Notes: generated by a model not told the origin, from the letters alone. A stretch of DNA of 64,000 nt from Variovorax sp. V213 (GCF_041154455.1 NZ_AP028665.1:248001-312000); one strand, 5' to 3'; shown: positions 40,888-50,477, counted from the stretch's first letter. Made by a program: numbers and translations.

Positions 40888-41607
40888 ATGACCGTGGCCC
40901 TCGTGCTGCATCGCGCCAACGGCGCATCCGTTTCAACCGCCTTCCGCCGGGCGCCGTTCGGCAAGGACGATCCTTTTGCGCGGCATCGCGAGATTGCGTG
41001 GGAGGGACCGGGCGCGATGATCGCGGGCCGCACCAGCTTCATCGGTGAGCTCGAAGTCGCAAGCTATCCCCACATCGAAACCATCGTCGTGGTCGAGGGA
41101 GAGCTGACCCTGACGGCGGCCGGGGAGACCCCGTTGGTGGTCGGTCCGCAGGCGGGTGCCGTCATCGGATGCGGTACGGCGGTACGCATACGGGCCGGAT
41201 CCCGCGTGCGTTTCGTGTTTTGCGCGGCCGCCTGCGAGAAACCGACCCAGCGCGGCGTCTTCCCGTTGCACGCCGACGCCAACTTCAAGCCCACCGGCAC
41301 GCTACCTGCCGAAGTGCTGCTGGGCCCCGTGCCCGAGTGCCGCAGCGACAAGGTCTTCACCGAGGACGCCGCGCAGTACCTTGCGGGCACCTGGGACTCA
41401 ACCCCCTACCACCGGATCGTTCGCGCGCATCGCATGAACGAGTTCATGCATCTCCTGGCCGGCAGCGTGCGGTTCGCGGCCCCTGATGGCAGCGTGCTGT
41501 CGGCGGGCGCGGGCGACGCGGTTTTCGTGCCCCAGGGCGCACCGATCGGCTGGGAAAGCAGCGATCGCGTGGCGAAGTTCTACGTGTGCCAAACCGTCCC
41601 GGCTTGA
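40888..41607 (+). CDS. Double-cupin protein (Cupin_3/EutQ-like)
   Basis: The 239-residue product contains two cupin units: the first about residues 50-110 (ASYPHIETIVVVEGELTLTA, PQAGAVIGCG) and the second about 170-235 (YHRIVRAHRMNEFMHLLAGS, SAGAGDAVFVPQGAPIGWES). The barrel motifs and glycine spacing are intact, but some metal ligands of classical cupins are replaced. It lies 47 bases after the aldehyde dehydrogenase gene, and the next coding sequence starts 20 bases after its stop. Such proteins accompany amine and amino acid oxidation genes; the exact role is unknown. Confidence 0.82.
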   Translation: MTVALVLHRANGASVSTAFRRAPFGKDDPFARHREIAWEGPGAMIAGRTSFIGELEVASYPHIETIVVVEGELTLTAAGETPLVVGPQAGAVIGCGTAVRIRAGSRVRFVFCAAACEKPTQRGVFPLHADANFKPTGTLPAEVLLGPVPECRSDKVFTEDAAQYLAGTWDSTPYHRIVRAHRMNEFMHLLAGSVRFAAPDGSVLSAGAGDAVFVPQGAPIGWESSDRVAKFYVCQTVPA

Positions 41608-41627
41608 ACGGGCGAGCAAGATTCATC

Positions 41628-42953
41628 ATGTCGCCTCCGCTGCAACACATCAACACGTCCCCAAAACCACCGGCTTCGGCGGACGTCGTCGTGATCGGCG
41701 GCGGCATCATCGGCGTCTTCACGGCCTACTACCTGGCCAAGCGCGGCGTTTCGGTGGCTCTGGTGGAAAAGGGCAGGATCGGCGCCGAGCAGTCGAGCCG
41801 CAACTGGGGCTGGTGCCGGCAGCAGAACCGCGACGCTCGCGAACTGCCGTTGGCGAGCAAGAGCCTCGACCTGTGGGAACAATTTGCCGCCGAGAGCGGT
41901 GAAGACACGGGCTTTCAGCGCTGCGGGCTCCTGTATCTCAGCAATGACGAGGCCGAAATTTCCCGCTGGGCCAGCTGGCGCGATTTTGCGAAGACCGCAG
42001 GCGTGACGACCCACATGCTGAGTGGCCGCGAGGCCGCCGAGCGCGGGCAGGCAACCGGCCGCGCCTGGAAAGGCGGCGTCTTCTCGCCCAGCGATGGCAC
42101 CGCCGATCCCGCCAAGGCCGCGCCGGCGGTGGCCGCTGCGCTCATCAAGCTCGGGGGCAGCGTCCATCAGAATTGCGCGGCCCGCGGCATCGAGACGGAA
42201 GGCGGACGGGTCAGCGGCGTGATCACGGAAGCCGGGGTCATCAAGACCAGGACGGCCGTGCTCGCCGGCGGCGCCTGGGCGTCCTCGTTCTGCCGGCAGC
42301 TCGGCATCCGCTTTCCCCAGGCGTCGATCCGGCAATCCATTCTGAGCGTGTCCCCTGTGGAGCATCGCTTGCCGGCTGCCGTGGTGAGCGCGAATGTGTC
42401 CGCCACGCGCCGCAGCGACGGGCGCTACGCACTGGCCATCAGCGGCCGCGCGCGCGTGGACGTGACCGGGCAGTTCTTGCGATTCGCCCCGCAATTCGTG
42501 CCGATGTTCGCCAAGCGCTGGCGCAGCCTCCGTTCGGGCGGCCTGGAAGGCATTCGTGGTGGCCATGAAACGCTGGCGCGGTGGCGGCTCGATGCACCCA
42601 CGCCGATGGAGCGGGTGCGCATCCTCGATCCGAAGCCTGACATGCCCACGATCAGGGAGACCCACCGCCGCGCCGTCGAACTGCTGCCCCAACTTCGCGA
42701 TGCAAAGATCACGCACGCCTGGGCAGGCTATATCGACAGCACGCCGGACGGTGTTCCCGGCATCGGAGAGGTGCCCGGTCTGCCTGGCTTCATTCTGGCC
42801 GCAGGCTTTTCCGGACACGGCTTTGGCATCGGCCCCGGCGCCGGCCACCTGATTGCGGACCTTGCCAGCGGCGGCGAACCGATCGTGGATCCCGCACCGT
42901 ACCGGCCGGCGCGGTTCAGCGGCTCGGCCTGGGGCAAGGTCGCTGATTTCTAG
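41628..42953 (+). CDS. FAD-dependent oxidoreductase, DAO family (amine/amino acid oxidase-like)
   Basis: The 441-residue product has a Rossmann FAD site at about residues 20-50 (VVVIGGGIIGVFTAYYLAKR, ending VALVEKG), SSRNWGWCRQQNRD after it, and the C-terminal DAO segment AWAGYIDSTPDGVPGIGEVP and GFSGHGFGIGPGAG. The SxRNxGxxRQQ motif is shared with PuuB/OrdL-type gamma-glutamylputrescine oxidases. The ATG at 41628 was chosen; an upstream ATG overlaps the cupin gene. With the aldehyde dehydrogenase it likely oxidises an amine or amino acid to an aldehyde or keto acid. Substrate unknown. Confidence 0.88.
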   Translation: MSPPLQHINTSPKPPASADVVVIGGGIIGVFTAYYLAKRGVSVALVEKGRIGAEQSSRNWGWCRQQNRDARELPLASKSLDLWEQFAAESGEDTGFQRCGLLYLSNDEAEISRWASWRDFAKTAGVTTHMLSGREAAERGQATGRAWKGGVFSPSDGTADPAKAAPAVAAALIKLGGSVHQNCAARGIETEGGRVSGVITEAGVIKTRTAVLAGGAWASSFCRQLGIRFPQASIRQSILSVSPVEHRLPAAVVSANVSATRRSDGRYALAISGRARVDVTGQFLRFAPQFVPMFAKRWRSLRSGGLEGIRGGHETLARWRLDAPTPMERVRILDPKPDMPTIRETHRRAVELLPQLRDAKITHAWAGYIDSTPDGVPGIGEVPGLPGFILAAGFSGHGFGIGPGAGHLIADLASGGEPIVDPAPYRPARFSGSAWGKVADF

Positions 42954-43100
42954 GCCGCGCCTGCGCCGCGATGACCGGCACCAAAGGCATGCATGTTCTC
43001 GAGCGCTCGGACTCCGATGCCCACCCTGGGCCTCAGGGCGCGAGGCCTGAGGGACGCCCAAGCGAAGTTGCCGCGCTGAGCACCAGCGCCGATGGGCCGT

Positions 43101-44081
43101 TCAGGGCTGGAAGCCCGAGCGCCGCACCACCGGCTCCCATTGCTGGCGGAAGCTCTTGAGCATCTGCGCCGTCTCGGCCTGCGTGCTGACCACGGGCGTG
43201 ATGTAGGCCGCATTGGCGGCCTTCTGCAGCGCCGGGTCCTGCATCACGTCGCGGATCGCGATGGCCAGCTGCTGCACCTTGGCAGGCGGCATCGCGGCAG
43301 GGGCGAAGAAGGTATTCCAGCCATCGGCGTCGATCTTCATGCCGGCCTCGCGGAAGGTGGGAATCGCCGGCGCGAAGCTCACGCGCTTCTTGCCCGACAC
43401 GGCCAGGATGCGGATCTTGCCGGCCACGTGCTGCGCGTAGAGCGAATCGAGCGTGTCGATGGCGATCGGCAGGTTGCCGCCGGTCAGGTCGGCCGACAGC
43501 GGCGCCGATCCGCCGTAGCCCTTGATCTGCGGCTGCACACTCAGCGCATCGCCCACCATCAGGCCGAAGAAGTGAGGCAGGCTGCCGGTGGCCGGCACGC
43601 CGAAGACGGCCTCCTCGGGGTGCGCCCAGAGGCGGCCCACGAGGAACATCGCGCGGTCGAGCTGCAGCTTGTTGCCCACAGCCAGCGCGAAGTCGTAGCT
43701 GCTGACCTGCGACACCGGCACGAAGTCCTTGTCGGGGTCGTAGCCCAGGTCCTTGAACACGAGCGGCGCCACCACCATGACGGCCGGGTTGCCGAGCATC
43801 AGCACGTTCTGCCCGGCAGGCGCGCGCTTGATCTCCTTGGCAGCCAGCCGGCCGCCCTCGCCCGGACGGTTTTCGACCGTCACCGCCACGCCGAGCCTCG
43901 GGCCAAGCCGCTCGGCGACCAGGCGTGCGATGCGGTCGGTGCTGCCGCCCGCGGTGTAGCCGACCACCAGCGTGAGCGGACCGTCGAAGACCGGCGTCTG
44001 GGCGTGGGCCAGCGGCGCGGCACATGCGGCGAGCGCGAGGCACCATGCGGTGAGCTTGCGCCGGGAAAAGAATGCGGTCAT
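43101..44081 (-). CDS. Bug-family (TctC) periplasmic binding protein
   Basis: The 326-residue product has a signal peptide (hydrophobic core LTAWCLALAACAAPLAHAQ) and the Bug fold: GYTAGGSTDRIARLVAERLG near the N-terminus (second-sphere loop), ENRPGEGG, DFVPVSQVSS and PTFREAGM. A good AGGAG ribosome site precedes the ATG at 44081. No TctA/TctB membrane genes are close, as is usual for the expanded Bug families of betaproteobacteria. It is divergent from a MarR regulator. By family it binds a carboxylated organic acid; the ligand is unknown. Confidence 0.9.
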   Translation of the reverse strand: MTAFFSRRKLTAWCLALAACAAPLAHAQTPVFDGPLTLVVGYTAGGSTDRIARLVAERLGPRLGVAVTVENRPGEGGRLAAKEIKRAPAGQNVLMLGNPAVMVVAPLVFKDLGYDPDKDFVPVSQVSSYDFALAVGNKLQLDRAMFLVGRLWAHPEEAVFGVPATGSLPHFFGLMVGDALSVQPQIKGYGGSAPLSADLTGGNLPIAIDTLDSLYAQHVAGKIRILAVSGKKRVSFAPAIPTFREAGMKIDADGWNTFFAPAAMPPAKVQQLAIAIRDVMQDPALQKAANAAYITPVVSTQAETAQMLKSFRQQWEPVVRRSGFQP

Positions 44082-44294
44082 CGGATCTCCTGCTTGCGGT
44101 GGTGGCATCGACACGGGCGCGCACAGGCCTTCGCGGCGACAATCGCCGAGCTGCGGTTGTTTCATCCCGTGTAATTTGTTACCGTTTATACGCACGCCAC
44201 AAACAGTTGATCTAATCCATCACTTGCCTGCCGAGGCGCGCCGGCCACACCCTTTTCACCGCTTTCCGATTCCGATTTCCTATTCCCGATCGCC

Positions 44295-44861
44295 ATGCAC
44301 GGTCCGCCAGACATGCCCGCTTTTCCCGACGCCAGCGCGGTGCTTGCGCCGCGCTGGCTCGACGACCTGCTCCTGTACCGCTTCTCGCGCGCGGTGCGCG
44401 CGAGCAACGGCATGGCCACGCGCCTGGTCGAGGGCGGCTTCGGCATCACGCGGCGCGAATGGGGAATGATTGCCACGCTCGCGCAGCAGGGCGAAATCCG
44501 CTCCTCGGCACTGGCCGCACACCTGCACCTGGACCGCGTACGCACCTCGCGCGGCCTCCGCGGCCTGGTCGACAAGAAGCTGGTGGTGCGCCGGCAGGAC
44601 GCCGAGGACCGGCGCGAAGTGCACGTGCGGCTGAGCCCCTCGGGCCGGCAGCTTTTCGAACGCGTGTTTCCGCGCATTGCGGATCTCAACGTCGATCTGC
44701 TCGAGGGCATAGCGCCCGCGCACCTCGACATCTTCCTGCAGTGCCTGCAGCACCTCGAACAGCGCGGCAACGCCTTGAGCGCGCAGGGCGCGGTGGCCGA
44801 GAAGGCCGACCGGCGCTCGGGCGGCACGCGGCACCGCTGGCCGGAATCGCGCCAGGTTTAG
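44295..44861 (+). CDS. MarR-family transcriptional regulator
   Basis: The 188-residue product has a winged helix at about residues 45-115: GITRREWGMIATLAQQGEIR, SSALAAHLHLDRVRTSRGLR and the wing RRQDAEDRREVHVRLSPSGR. The flanking helices form the MarR dimer. It lies between the divergent Bug gene and a convergent amidohydrolase gene and probably controls one or both in response to an aromatic acid; this is inferred from family habits. GTAA-TTTG-TTAC at 44171-44182 is a weak operator candidate. Confidence 0.9.
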   Translation: MHGPPDMPAFPDASAVLAPRWLDDLLLYRFSRAVRASNGMATRLVEGGFGITRREWGMIATLAQQGEIRSSALAAHLHLDRVRTSRGLRGLVDKKLVVRRQDAEDRREVHVRLSPSGRQLFERVFPRIADLNVDLLEGIAPAHLDIFLQCLQHLEQRGNALSAQGAVAEKADRRSGGTRHRWPESRQV

Positions 44862-44872
44862 CGGCACCCCGC

Positions 44873-45781
44873 TCAGCGCAGGTCGAACAGCGCGGCCGCG
44901 TTGCCCCAGGCAATGCGCCGCGCCACGTCGGGCGGCAGGTCGCCGAGCCAAACGCGATAGCCGCGCATGATCTCGTCGTAGGCGCTCCAGCGCTGGTTCA
45001 CCCAGGTGTCGGAGCCGATCATGAAGCGCTCCGGATACCTGAGGATCAGCGTGCGCCACTCGGGGCACAGCCTGCCGCCCTCGCAGGTCAGCCCCGGCCG
45101 GTACGAGAGTTCGCCCATCAGCAGCGGGTAGCGTTCCAGCAGGGCCTGCACCCGCTCGATGGGTGCGCCGCCGATGCCGGTGTGCGCCCAGATGAGGCGA
45201 AGGTTCTTCCCCTTCGACGGCGCGTTGGCCATCAACAGGTCGATCGCCACGTCGTCGACGTGCGCGAGCACCGCGAGCTTCTGCCGCTCCGCCAGCGCGA
45301 TCAGCTTCTTGGCCACCGGCCCGTTGGCATTGGCGCTCTCGTACAGGTGGAACTCGCCGATCCCGCGGTAGGGCCCGCTCGCGGTGCCGCGCGCCAGCTC
45401 GGCCAGCACCATCTCGTGGATGCTCTCGTCGCGGAACCAGTTGCTGTAGTCGTCGCGGTTGCGGTACAGGCGCACGAAGGGCACCACGGTCACGCCCGCG
45501 GCGCGGGTTTCGCGCGCCGCAGCCAGCGTTTGCGTGCCTGCGTTGGGCCGCGAGTTGGCAACGATCGCCGTCACGTGGTTGCGCTGCATGCGCGCGAGCG
45601 CTTCGGCGGGCGGATAGGGCCCGGTGTTGCCGTCCCAGGCTTCCTGGTTGTAGTGCAGATGCGTGTCGAACAGCGGGCCGTCGTAGGCCTGCGGGCCTTG
45701 CGCGGCCTGGCCATGGGCAAGCGGCGCGACGGCCAGGCAGGTGGCCAGGACAAGGGCCGCGAGGGGCGCAATGGCTCTCAT
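44873..45781 (-). CDS. Secreted amidohydrolase-family metal-dependent hydrolase
   Basis: The 302-residue product has a signal peptide (IAPLAALVLATCLAVAPLAH) followed by a TIM-barrel hydrolase with the metal-binding FDTHLHYN motif, IGEFHLYE, VLAHVDD, LIWAHTGIGG and FMIGSDTWVN. These are the His, His, Asp positions of amidohydrolase-2 enzymes. The start at 45781 puts the signal peptide at the N-terminus; a longer form adds 14 residues. Export to the periplasm is unusual for this family. The gene is convergent with the MarR gene, 11 bases apart. Substrate unknown. Confidence 0.86.
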   Translation of the reverse strand: MRAIAPLAALVLATCLAVAPLAHGQAAQGPQAYDGPLFDTHLHYNQEAWDGNTGPYPPAEALARMQRNHVTAIVANSRPNAGTQTLAAARETRAAGVTVVPFVRLYRNRDDYSNWFRDESIHEMVLAELARGTASGPYRGIGEFHLYESANANGPVAKKLIALAERQKLAVLAHVDDVAIDLLMANAPSKGKNLRLIWAHTGIGGAPIERVQALLERYPLLMGELSYRPGLTCEGGRLCPEWRTLILRYPERFMIGSDTWVNQRWSAYDEIMRGYRVWLGDLPPDVARRIAWGNAAALFDLR

Positions 45782-46061
45782 GTGATTGCTGAAGATGGAA
45801 CGCGTGTCGATCGGTCGTCTCATTCTGGACCAGTCCTCGATTCAGCTCGGCCTGTACCAGTTCTGGATCAAGGTCTTTGCCGCCTCGGCTGCACCGGGCT
45901 GGCGCCAGCTGAGCGCTATAGAACTTTTCATGTAAACACTTGCGCGGCCCGCGCCAGATCAACGGTTAGCTGCAGGGATATCCCGCATGGAATGAGTCGA
46001 CTGCGACGATCCATCGAGGGTCTAATGAGCACCACGGCTCAGTCCGAACAAACCGTATGGC

Positions 46062-47054
46062 ATGAAAAAATCACTCCTGAGGCTTGTCGCGGCATGGGGG
46101 TTTGCAGCGCTCGCGCCGGCGGCGCACGCCGAGCCCGTCGTGTTGTCGCTGGTGCACGCCGCAACCACCACGCACCCGGCACATCTGGCGGCGCTCCAGT
46201 TCGCGAAGCGCGTCGAAGAGCGCACGCGCGGACAGGTCAGCGTCGAGATCTTTCCCGCGTCCCAACTCGGCAGCGAGAACGAACTGCTGCAGAAAGTCAG
46301 GCTCGGCGCCGTCGACATGGACGTGACCTCGATGAACTATCTCATCAAGTACGAGAAAACGTTCTCGGTTGTCATTCTTCCGTATCTCTTCGACAGCTAT
46401 TCGCATGCTCACCGCGTGCTCGATGGCCCGGCGATGAAGTGGCTCGCACCGCTTGCCGAGAAGCAGGGCTTCATCGTCTTGTCCAACTGGGAATGGGGAT
46501 TCCGCAATCTCACCAACAACAAGCGCCCGATCAACGTGCCTGAAGACGTGCGAGGCCTGAGGGTGCGCGTTCCGCCCGTTGCCGAGCTCGAGGCCACCAT
46601 GGAAGCGCTGGGTGCCCAGGTCAGCAAGGTCGGTTTCAAGGAACTTCCTCAGGCGCTGTCCCAGGGCGTGGTCGACGGCCAGGAGAACCCGATCAATGTC
46701 ATCTACTACAACAAGCTGTACGAGACCCAGAAGCACCTCGCCTTGACGCGCCATGTGTACTACAACACGCTCCACCTCATGAGCGCCACGAGTTGGGCAA
46801 AGCTCACGCCGGCGCAGCAAGCGATCGTGCGCGAAGAGAGCAAGGCGGCAGGCGACGGCATGCGCAAGAAGATCATCGACGAGGAGGAACAGCTCATTGC
46901 CAGGATGGCCGCCGCCGGCGTGAAGGTCACGCGGCCCGACCCCGCGCCGTTTCGCGCGGCCACGCAAAGCGCCCGGGCGGAGATCGCGCGCTTTGCCGGC
47001 GAAGAGAACGTGCGCATTTTCCTGAAGATGGTCGATGCAGAGCGAAAGCAGTGA
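46062..47054 (+). CDS. Orphan TRAP-type periplasmic binding protein (DctP family)
   Basis: The 330-residue product has a signal peptide (SLLRLVAAWGFAALAPAAHA) and the DctP fold: FPASQLGSENELLQKVRLGA, WEWGFRNLTNNKRPI, LRVRVPP (the arginine that binds the ligand carboxylate) and QENPINVIYYNKLYETQKHL. No DctQ or DctM permease genes are adjacent; instead the gene overlaps a GGDEF-EAL gene by 20 bases. This makes a sensing role likely, with the binding protein presenting a carboxylate ligand to the periplasmic part of the signalling protein. That role is inferred from gene overlap. Confidence 0.9.
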   Translation: MKKSLLRLVAAWGFAALAPAAHAEPVVLSLVHAATTTHPAHLAALQFAKRVEERTRGQVSVEIFPASQLGSENELLQKVRLGAVDMDVTSMNYLIKYEKTFSVVILPYLFDSYSHAHRVLDGPAMKWLAPLAEKQGFIVLSNWEWGFRNLTNNKRPINVPEDVRGLRVRVPPVAELEATMEALGAQVSKVGFKELPQALSQGVVDGQENPINVIYYNKLYETQKHLALTRHVYYNTLHLMSATSWAKLTPAQQAIVREESKAAGDGMRKKIIDEEEQLIARMAAAGVKVTRPDPAPFRAATQSARAEIARFAGEENVRIFLKMVDAERKQ

Positions 47055-49254
47055 CGCACCTCGCCAGCGAGGAGACTTCTCGTGGTGGAAAAGATCGCTC
47101 AGCCTGCGGGCGGAGATCGCCCTCGGCTTCGGCGTCGTGATTGCGCTGATGCTCGCACTGGGCGTTGCCTTCTATCTGAGCGAACGACGGTCCTCGGCCG
47201 CCATCGACAAGTTGCTGAACAGCGACAACCGGATGGCGGACCTGAGCCTGCGCAGTTCGCTGGCGATGTACAAGGCACGCGAAGCTGAAAGCGAACTCCT
47301 GCTGTCGGCGGATCGGCTCGGCGTGGCGGAGGCCAGCACGCGTTCGCTGCCAGCCATGCAAAACCATTTGCTGGATATGCGCGAGTACCTTGCCAGCCTG
47401 CGAATCGTCTCGACCGATCCGCGGTTTCGGGACCAGGTCGACCGGATCGAGGCCCAGACCCGGCAATACGAGAACGGCTTTCTCGCGTTCATCAAGCAGC
47501 ATGGCAAGGAGGGCCATCTCGGCTCGGCACGCGCGTCTCGCCAAGACTACGTCGACGCGGCGGTTGCCATCGAGTCCTCCGTGGAGGCGCTGCACACCGC
47601 GGCAAGCAAACGAGCGATTCAAACGCGAAACGATGTAGCACGCGCAGCCAGTTTCTCGCGCTGGGCCGCTATCGCCACGATTGCGCTGGCCACCCTCATG
47701 GGCGTCGTGATCGCAAGGATTGTCTCGCGGCGCATCACGGGCTCCATCACGCAGCTCATCGCCTTCTCCCGGCGCGTTGCCTCGGGAGACTTCAGCGCAA
47801 GGGCGCAGCAGGGGCGCGACGATGAATTCGGCATCCTGGCAAGAGCCATGAACCAGATGGCCGAATCGATCGAGAATTCCAATGTGCTGCTGGAGAGCAG
47901 CGCCGACACGTTGAAGCACCAGGCCACGCACGATGCATTGACGGGGCTCCCGAACCGCGCGCTGCTGGAAGATCGGCTCAAGCAGGCCATTTCGTATGCC
48001 GATCGATACGGCCGGCTGATGACGGTGGTGTTCATCAACCTCGATGGTTTCAAGCTGGTCAACGACAGCCTGGGCCGCAAGGCCGGGGACGAATTGCTGA
48101 AGGTCATGGCCGGACGCATGAGCCAGTGCCTGCGCAGCGTGGACACGGTGGTGCGAACCGGCGGCGACGAGTTCGTGGTCGTGCTGTACGACCAGCCGGG
48201 AGACGGGGCAGAGATCGCTCCGGCACTGCAGCGGCTGCTCGACGCCATTGCATGGCCGATCCAGATCGGCAGCCAGGCAGTCCAGGTCACCGCCAGCATG
48301 GGCGTGGCCACCTATCCCGCGGATGGCGCCGACGCAGACGCCCTGGTCATGAATGCCGATGCCGCGATGTCCCGTGCCAAGGCCTCGGGGCGCAACACCT
48401 ACCAGTTCTATGCGGCCGAGATGAACGGCACGGTCCGCGACAAACTCGCAATGCGCGAAGGGTTGCGCAATGCCATCGCCCGGGGCGAGTTCTACCTCAT
48501 GTACCAGCCCCAGCTGGAGATGAGATCGGGCCAGGTGATTGGCGCCGAGGCTCTGATCCGCTGGAAGCACCCGGAGCGCGGCCTGATACCGCCGGCGGAC
48601 TTCATCCCCCTGGCCGAAGAGACGGGGCTCATCGTTCCCATCGGCGAATGGGTGCTGCGCACCGCCTGCTTCCAGAACAAGGCCTGGCAGCATGCGGGCC
48701 TGCCGGCCTTCGGTGTCTCGGTCAATGTGTCGGCGCGGCAGTTCAGGGAGAGGACCCTGATCGAACAGGTCGCCCGGGCGCTCGCGGAAAGCGGGCTCGA
48801 AGCCCGGTTCCTCGAACTCGAGCTGACCGAAAGCCTGGTGATGGAAGATCTCGAGAACGCCCTGTTGTCGATGAAGGCGCTGCAGCGGATGGGCGTGCAG
48901 CTCTCCATGGACGATTTCGGAACCGGCTATTCCAGCCTGAGCGCCATCAAGCGCTTTCCGATCGCCCGGCTGAAGATCGATCGGGCCTTCGTGCGTGACA
49001 TTCCGGACGACGAAGAAGACAAGGCGATCGCCAAGGCCATCATTTCGCTGGGACACGAACTCAATCTGAAGGTCATTGCGGAAGGTGTCGAGACCGAACA
49101 GCAGCTGCAGTTCTTGCTTGCCAACGGCTGTGACGAGATGCAGGGCTACCTCTTCAGCCCCCCTGTGTCCCCCACCGAACTCGCAGCCTTGGTCAGAACA
49201 CGCTTCGCCACTGCACACACGCCGGGCGCGGTGCCTCTGTCGATGCTTGGCTAG
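47035..49254 (+). CDS. Membrane-bound GGDEF-EAL c-di-GMP signalling protein
   Basis: The product has 739 residues. Two membrane helices (about 29-48 and 210-232) enclose a helical periplasmic region of about 160 residues like the four-helix-bundle sensors of chemoreceptors. A HAMP domain follows (IARIVSRRITGSITQLIAFS). The GGDEF motif is intact at residues 376-380, and the EAL motif is at 505-507 with the other catalytic signatures present (ELELTES, DDFGTGYSSL, KIDRAFV, IAEGVET). It may make or degrade c-di-GMP, depending on input. The gene begins inside the TRAP binding protein gene, so the two proteins are coupled. PgaC/PgaD encoded elsewhere in this window are known c-di-GMP targets in E. 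coli. Confidence 0.92.
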   Translation: MQSESSDAPRQRGDFSWWKRSLSLRAEIALGFGVVIALMLALGVAFYLSERRSSAAIDKLLNSDNRMADLSLRSSLAMYKAREAESELLLSADRLGVAEASTRSLPAMQNHLLDMREYLASLRIVSTDPRFRDQVDRIEAQTRQYENGFLAFIKQHGKEGHLGSARASRQDYVDAAVAIESSVEALHTAASKRAIQTRNDVARAASFSRWAAIATIALATLMGVVIARIVSRRITGSITQLIAFSRRVASGDFSARAQQGRDDEFGILARAMNQMAESIENSNVLLESSADTLKHQATHDALTGLPNRALLEDRLKQAISYADRYGRLMTVVFINLDGFKLVNDSLGRKAGDELLKVMAGRMSQCLRSVDTVVRTGGDEFVVVLYDQPGDGAEIAPALQRLLDAIAWPIQIGSQAVQVTASMGVATYPADGADADALVMNADAAMSRAKASGRNTYQFYAAEMNGTVRDKLAMREGLRNAIARGEFYLMYQPQLEMRSGQVIGAEALIRWKHPERGLIPPADFIPLAEETGLIVPIGEWVLRTACFQNKAWQHAGLPAFGVSVNVSARQFRERTLIEQVARALAESGLEARFLELELTESLVMEDLENALLSMKALQRMGVQLSMDDFGTGYSSLSAIKRFPIARLKIDRAFVRDIPDDEEDKAIAKAIISLGHELNLKVIAEGVETEQQLQFLLANGCDEMQGYLFSPPVSPTELAALVRTRFATAHTPGAVPLSMLG

Positions 49255-50477
49255 CCGCCGACGCGCCGCTTGGCCAGCTCCAGCTTGGCGATGGCGTTGC
49301 GGTGCACTTCGTCGGGCCCGTCGACGATGCGCACGGTGCGCTGGTGCGCATAGGCTTCGGCGAGCCAGAAGTCCTGGCTCACGCCGGCCGCGCCATGCGC
49401 CTGGATCGCCCAGTCGACCACCTTGCACGACATGTTGGGTGCCACCACCTTGATCATCGCGATCTCGGCACGCGCTTCCTTGTTGCCCACGGTGTCCATC
49501 TTGTAGGCCGCATTGAGCGTGAGCAGGCGGGCCTGGTCGATGAGGCAGCGCGACTCGGCGATGCGCTCGTGCCAGATCGATTGCTCCGCGAGCGGACGGC
49601 CGAAGGCCACGCGGCTTCGCAGCCGCTCGCACATCAGCTCGAGCGCGCGCTCGGCGGCGCCGATGGAGCGCATGCAATGGTGAATGCGCCCCGGGCCGAG
49701 CCGGCCCTGCGCGATCTCGAAACCGCGCCCTTCGCCCAGCAGGATGTTGGCCGCGGGAACGCGCACGTCTTCCAGCAGCACTTCCATGTGCCCGTGCGGT
49801 GCGTCGTCGTAGCCGAACACCGAGAGATGGCGCAGCACGGTGATGCCCGGGGTGTCGCGCGGCACCAGCACCATCGACTGCTGCGCATGGCGCGGTGCGT
49901 CGGGGTCGGTCTTGCCCATCACGATGAAGATCTTGCAGCGCGGGCTGCCTGCGCCCGAAGAAAACCACTTGCGGCCGTTGATCACGTACTCGTCGCCCTC
50001 GCGGCGGATGGTGCACTGGATGTTGGTGGCGTCCGACGATGCGACGGCGGGCTCGGTCATCAGGAAGCCCGAGCGGATCTCGCCGGCAAGCAGCGGCGCC
50101 AGCCATTCGTCCTTCTGCGCCTCGGTGCCGTAGCGCTCGATGGTTTCCATGTTGCCGGTGTCGGGCGCCGAGCAGTTGAACACCTCGCCCGACCAGGAGA
50201 CGCGGCCCATCACCTCGCACAGCGGCGCATAGTCGAGATTGGAGATGGCCGGCACGTCGCGGTGCGGGTGGGGCAGGAACATGTTCCAGAGGCCGGCCGC
50301 GCGCGCAACGGGCTTCAGTTCCTCGATCAGCGGCGAGACCTGCCAGGCATTGCCCTGTCGGCGGAAGGCATCCATCTCGTGGTGGTAGCGCGCTTCGTTC
50401 GGATAGATGTGCTGGTCGAAGAACTTGTTCAGGCGTTCGAGCAGATCGCGGGTCTTGGCGGAGGGTTCGGCAAACAT
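49251..50477 (-). CDS. Acyl-CoA dehydrogenase family protein
   Basis: The 408-residue product has family motifs GFLMTEPAVASSDATNIQCT (FAD/acyl site), NGRKWFSSGAGSP, GRGFEIAQGRLGPGRIHHCM and the closing IVDGPDEVHRNAIAKLEL. It looks like the long-chain/ACAD10-11-like group, and the catalytic base is probably the Asp or Glu of the VDGPDEVH segment. AAGGA precedes the ATG. It is the last gene of the nine-gene minus-strand cluster with ring-cleavage-type enzymes. It may oxidise a CoA ester late in the pathway, but no acyl-CoA ligase is present in the cluster. Confidence 0.9.
   Translation of the reverse strand: MFAEPSAKTRDLLERLNKFFDQHIYPNEARYHHEMDAFRRQGNAWQVSPLIEELKPVARAAGLWNMFLPHPHRDVPAISNLDYAPLCEVMGRVSWSGEVFNCSAPDTGNMETIERYGTEAQKDEWLAPLLAGEIRSGFLMTEPAVASSDATNIQCTIRREGDEYVINGRKWFSSGAGSPRCKIFIVMGKTDPDAPRHAQQSMVLVPRDTPGITVLRHLSVFGYDDAPHGHMEVLLEDVRVPAANILLGEGRGFEIAQGRLGPGRIHHCMRSIGAAERALELMCERLRSRVAFGRPLAEQSIWHERIAESRCLIDQARLLTLNAAYKMDTVGNKEARAEIAMIKVVAPNMSCKVVDWAIQAHGAAGVSQDFWLAEAYAHQRTVRIVDGPDEVHRNAIAKLELAKRRVGG

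Noticed and set aside
44171..44182. GTAA-TTTG-TTAC as MarR operator
   Set aside because: Four-base arms in an AT-rich patch are too weak to report as a feature.
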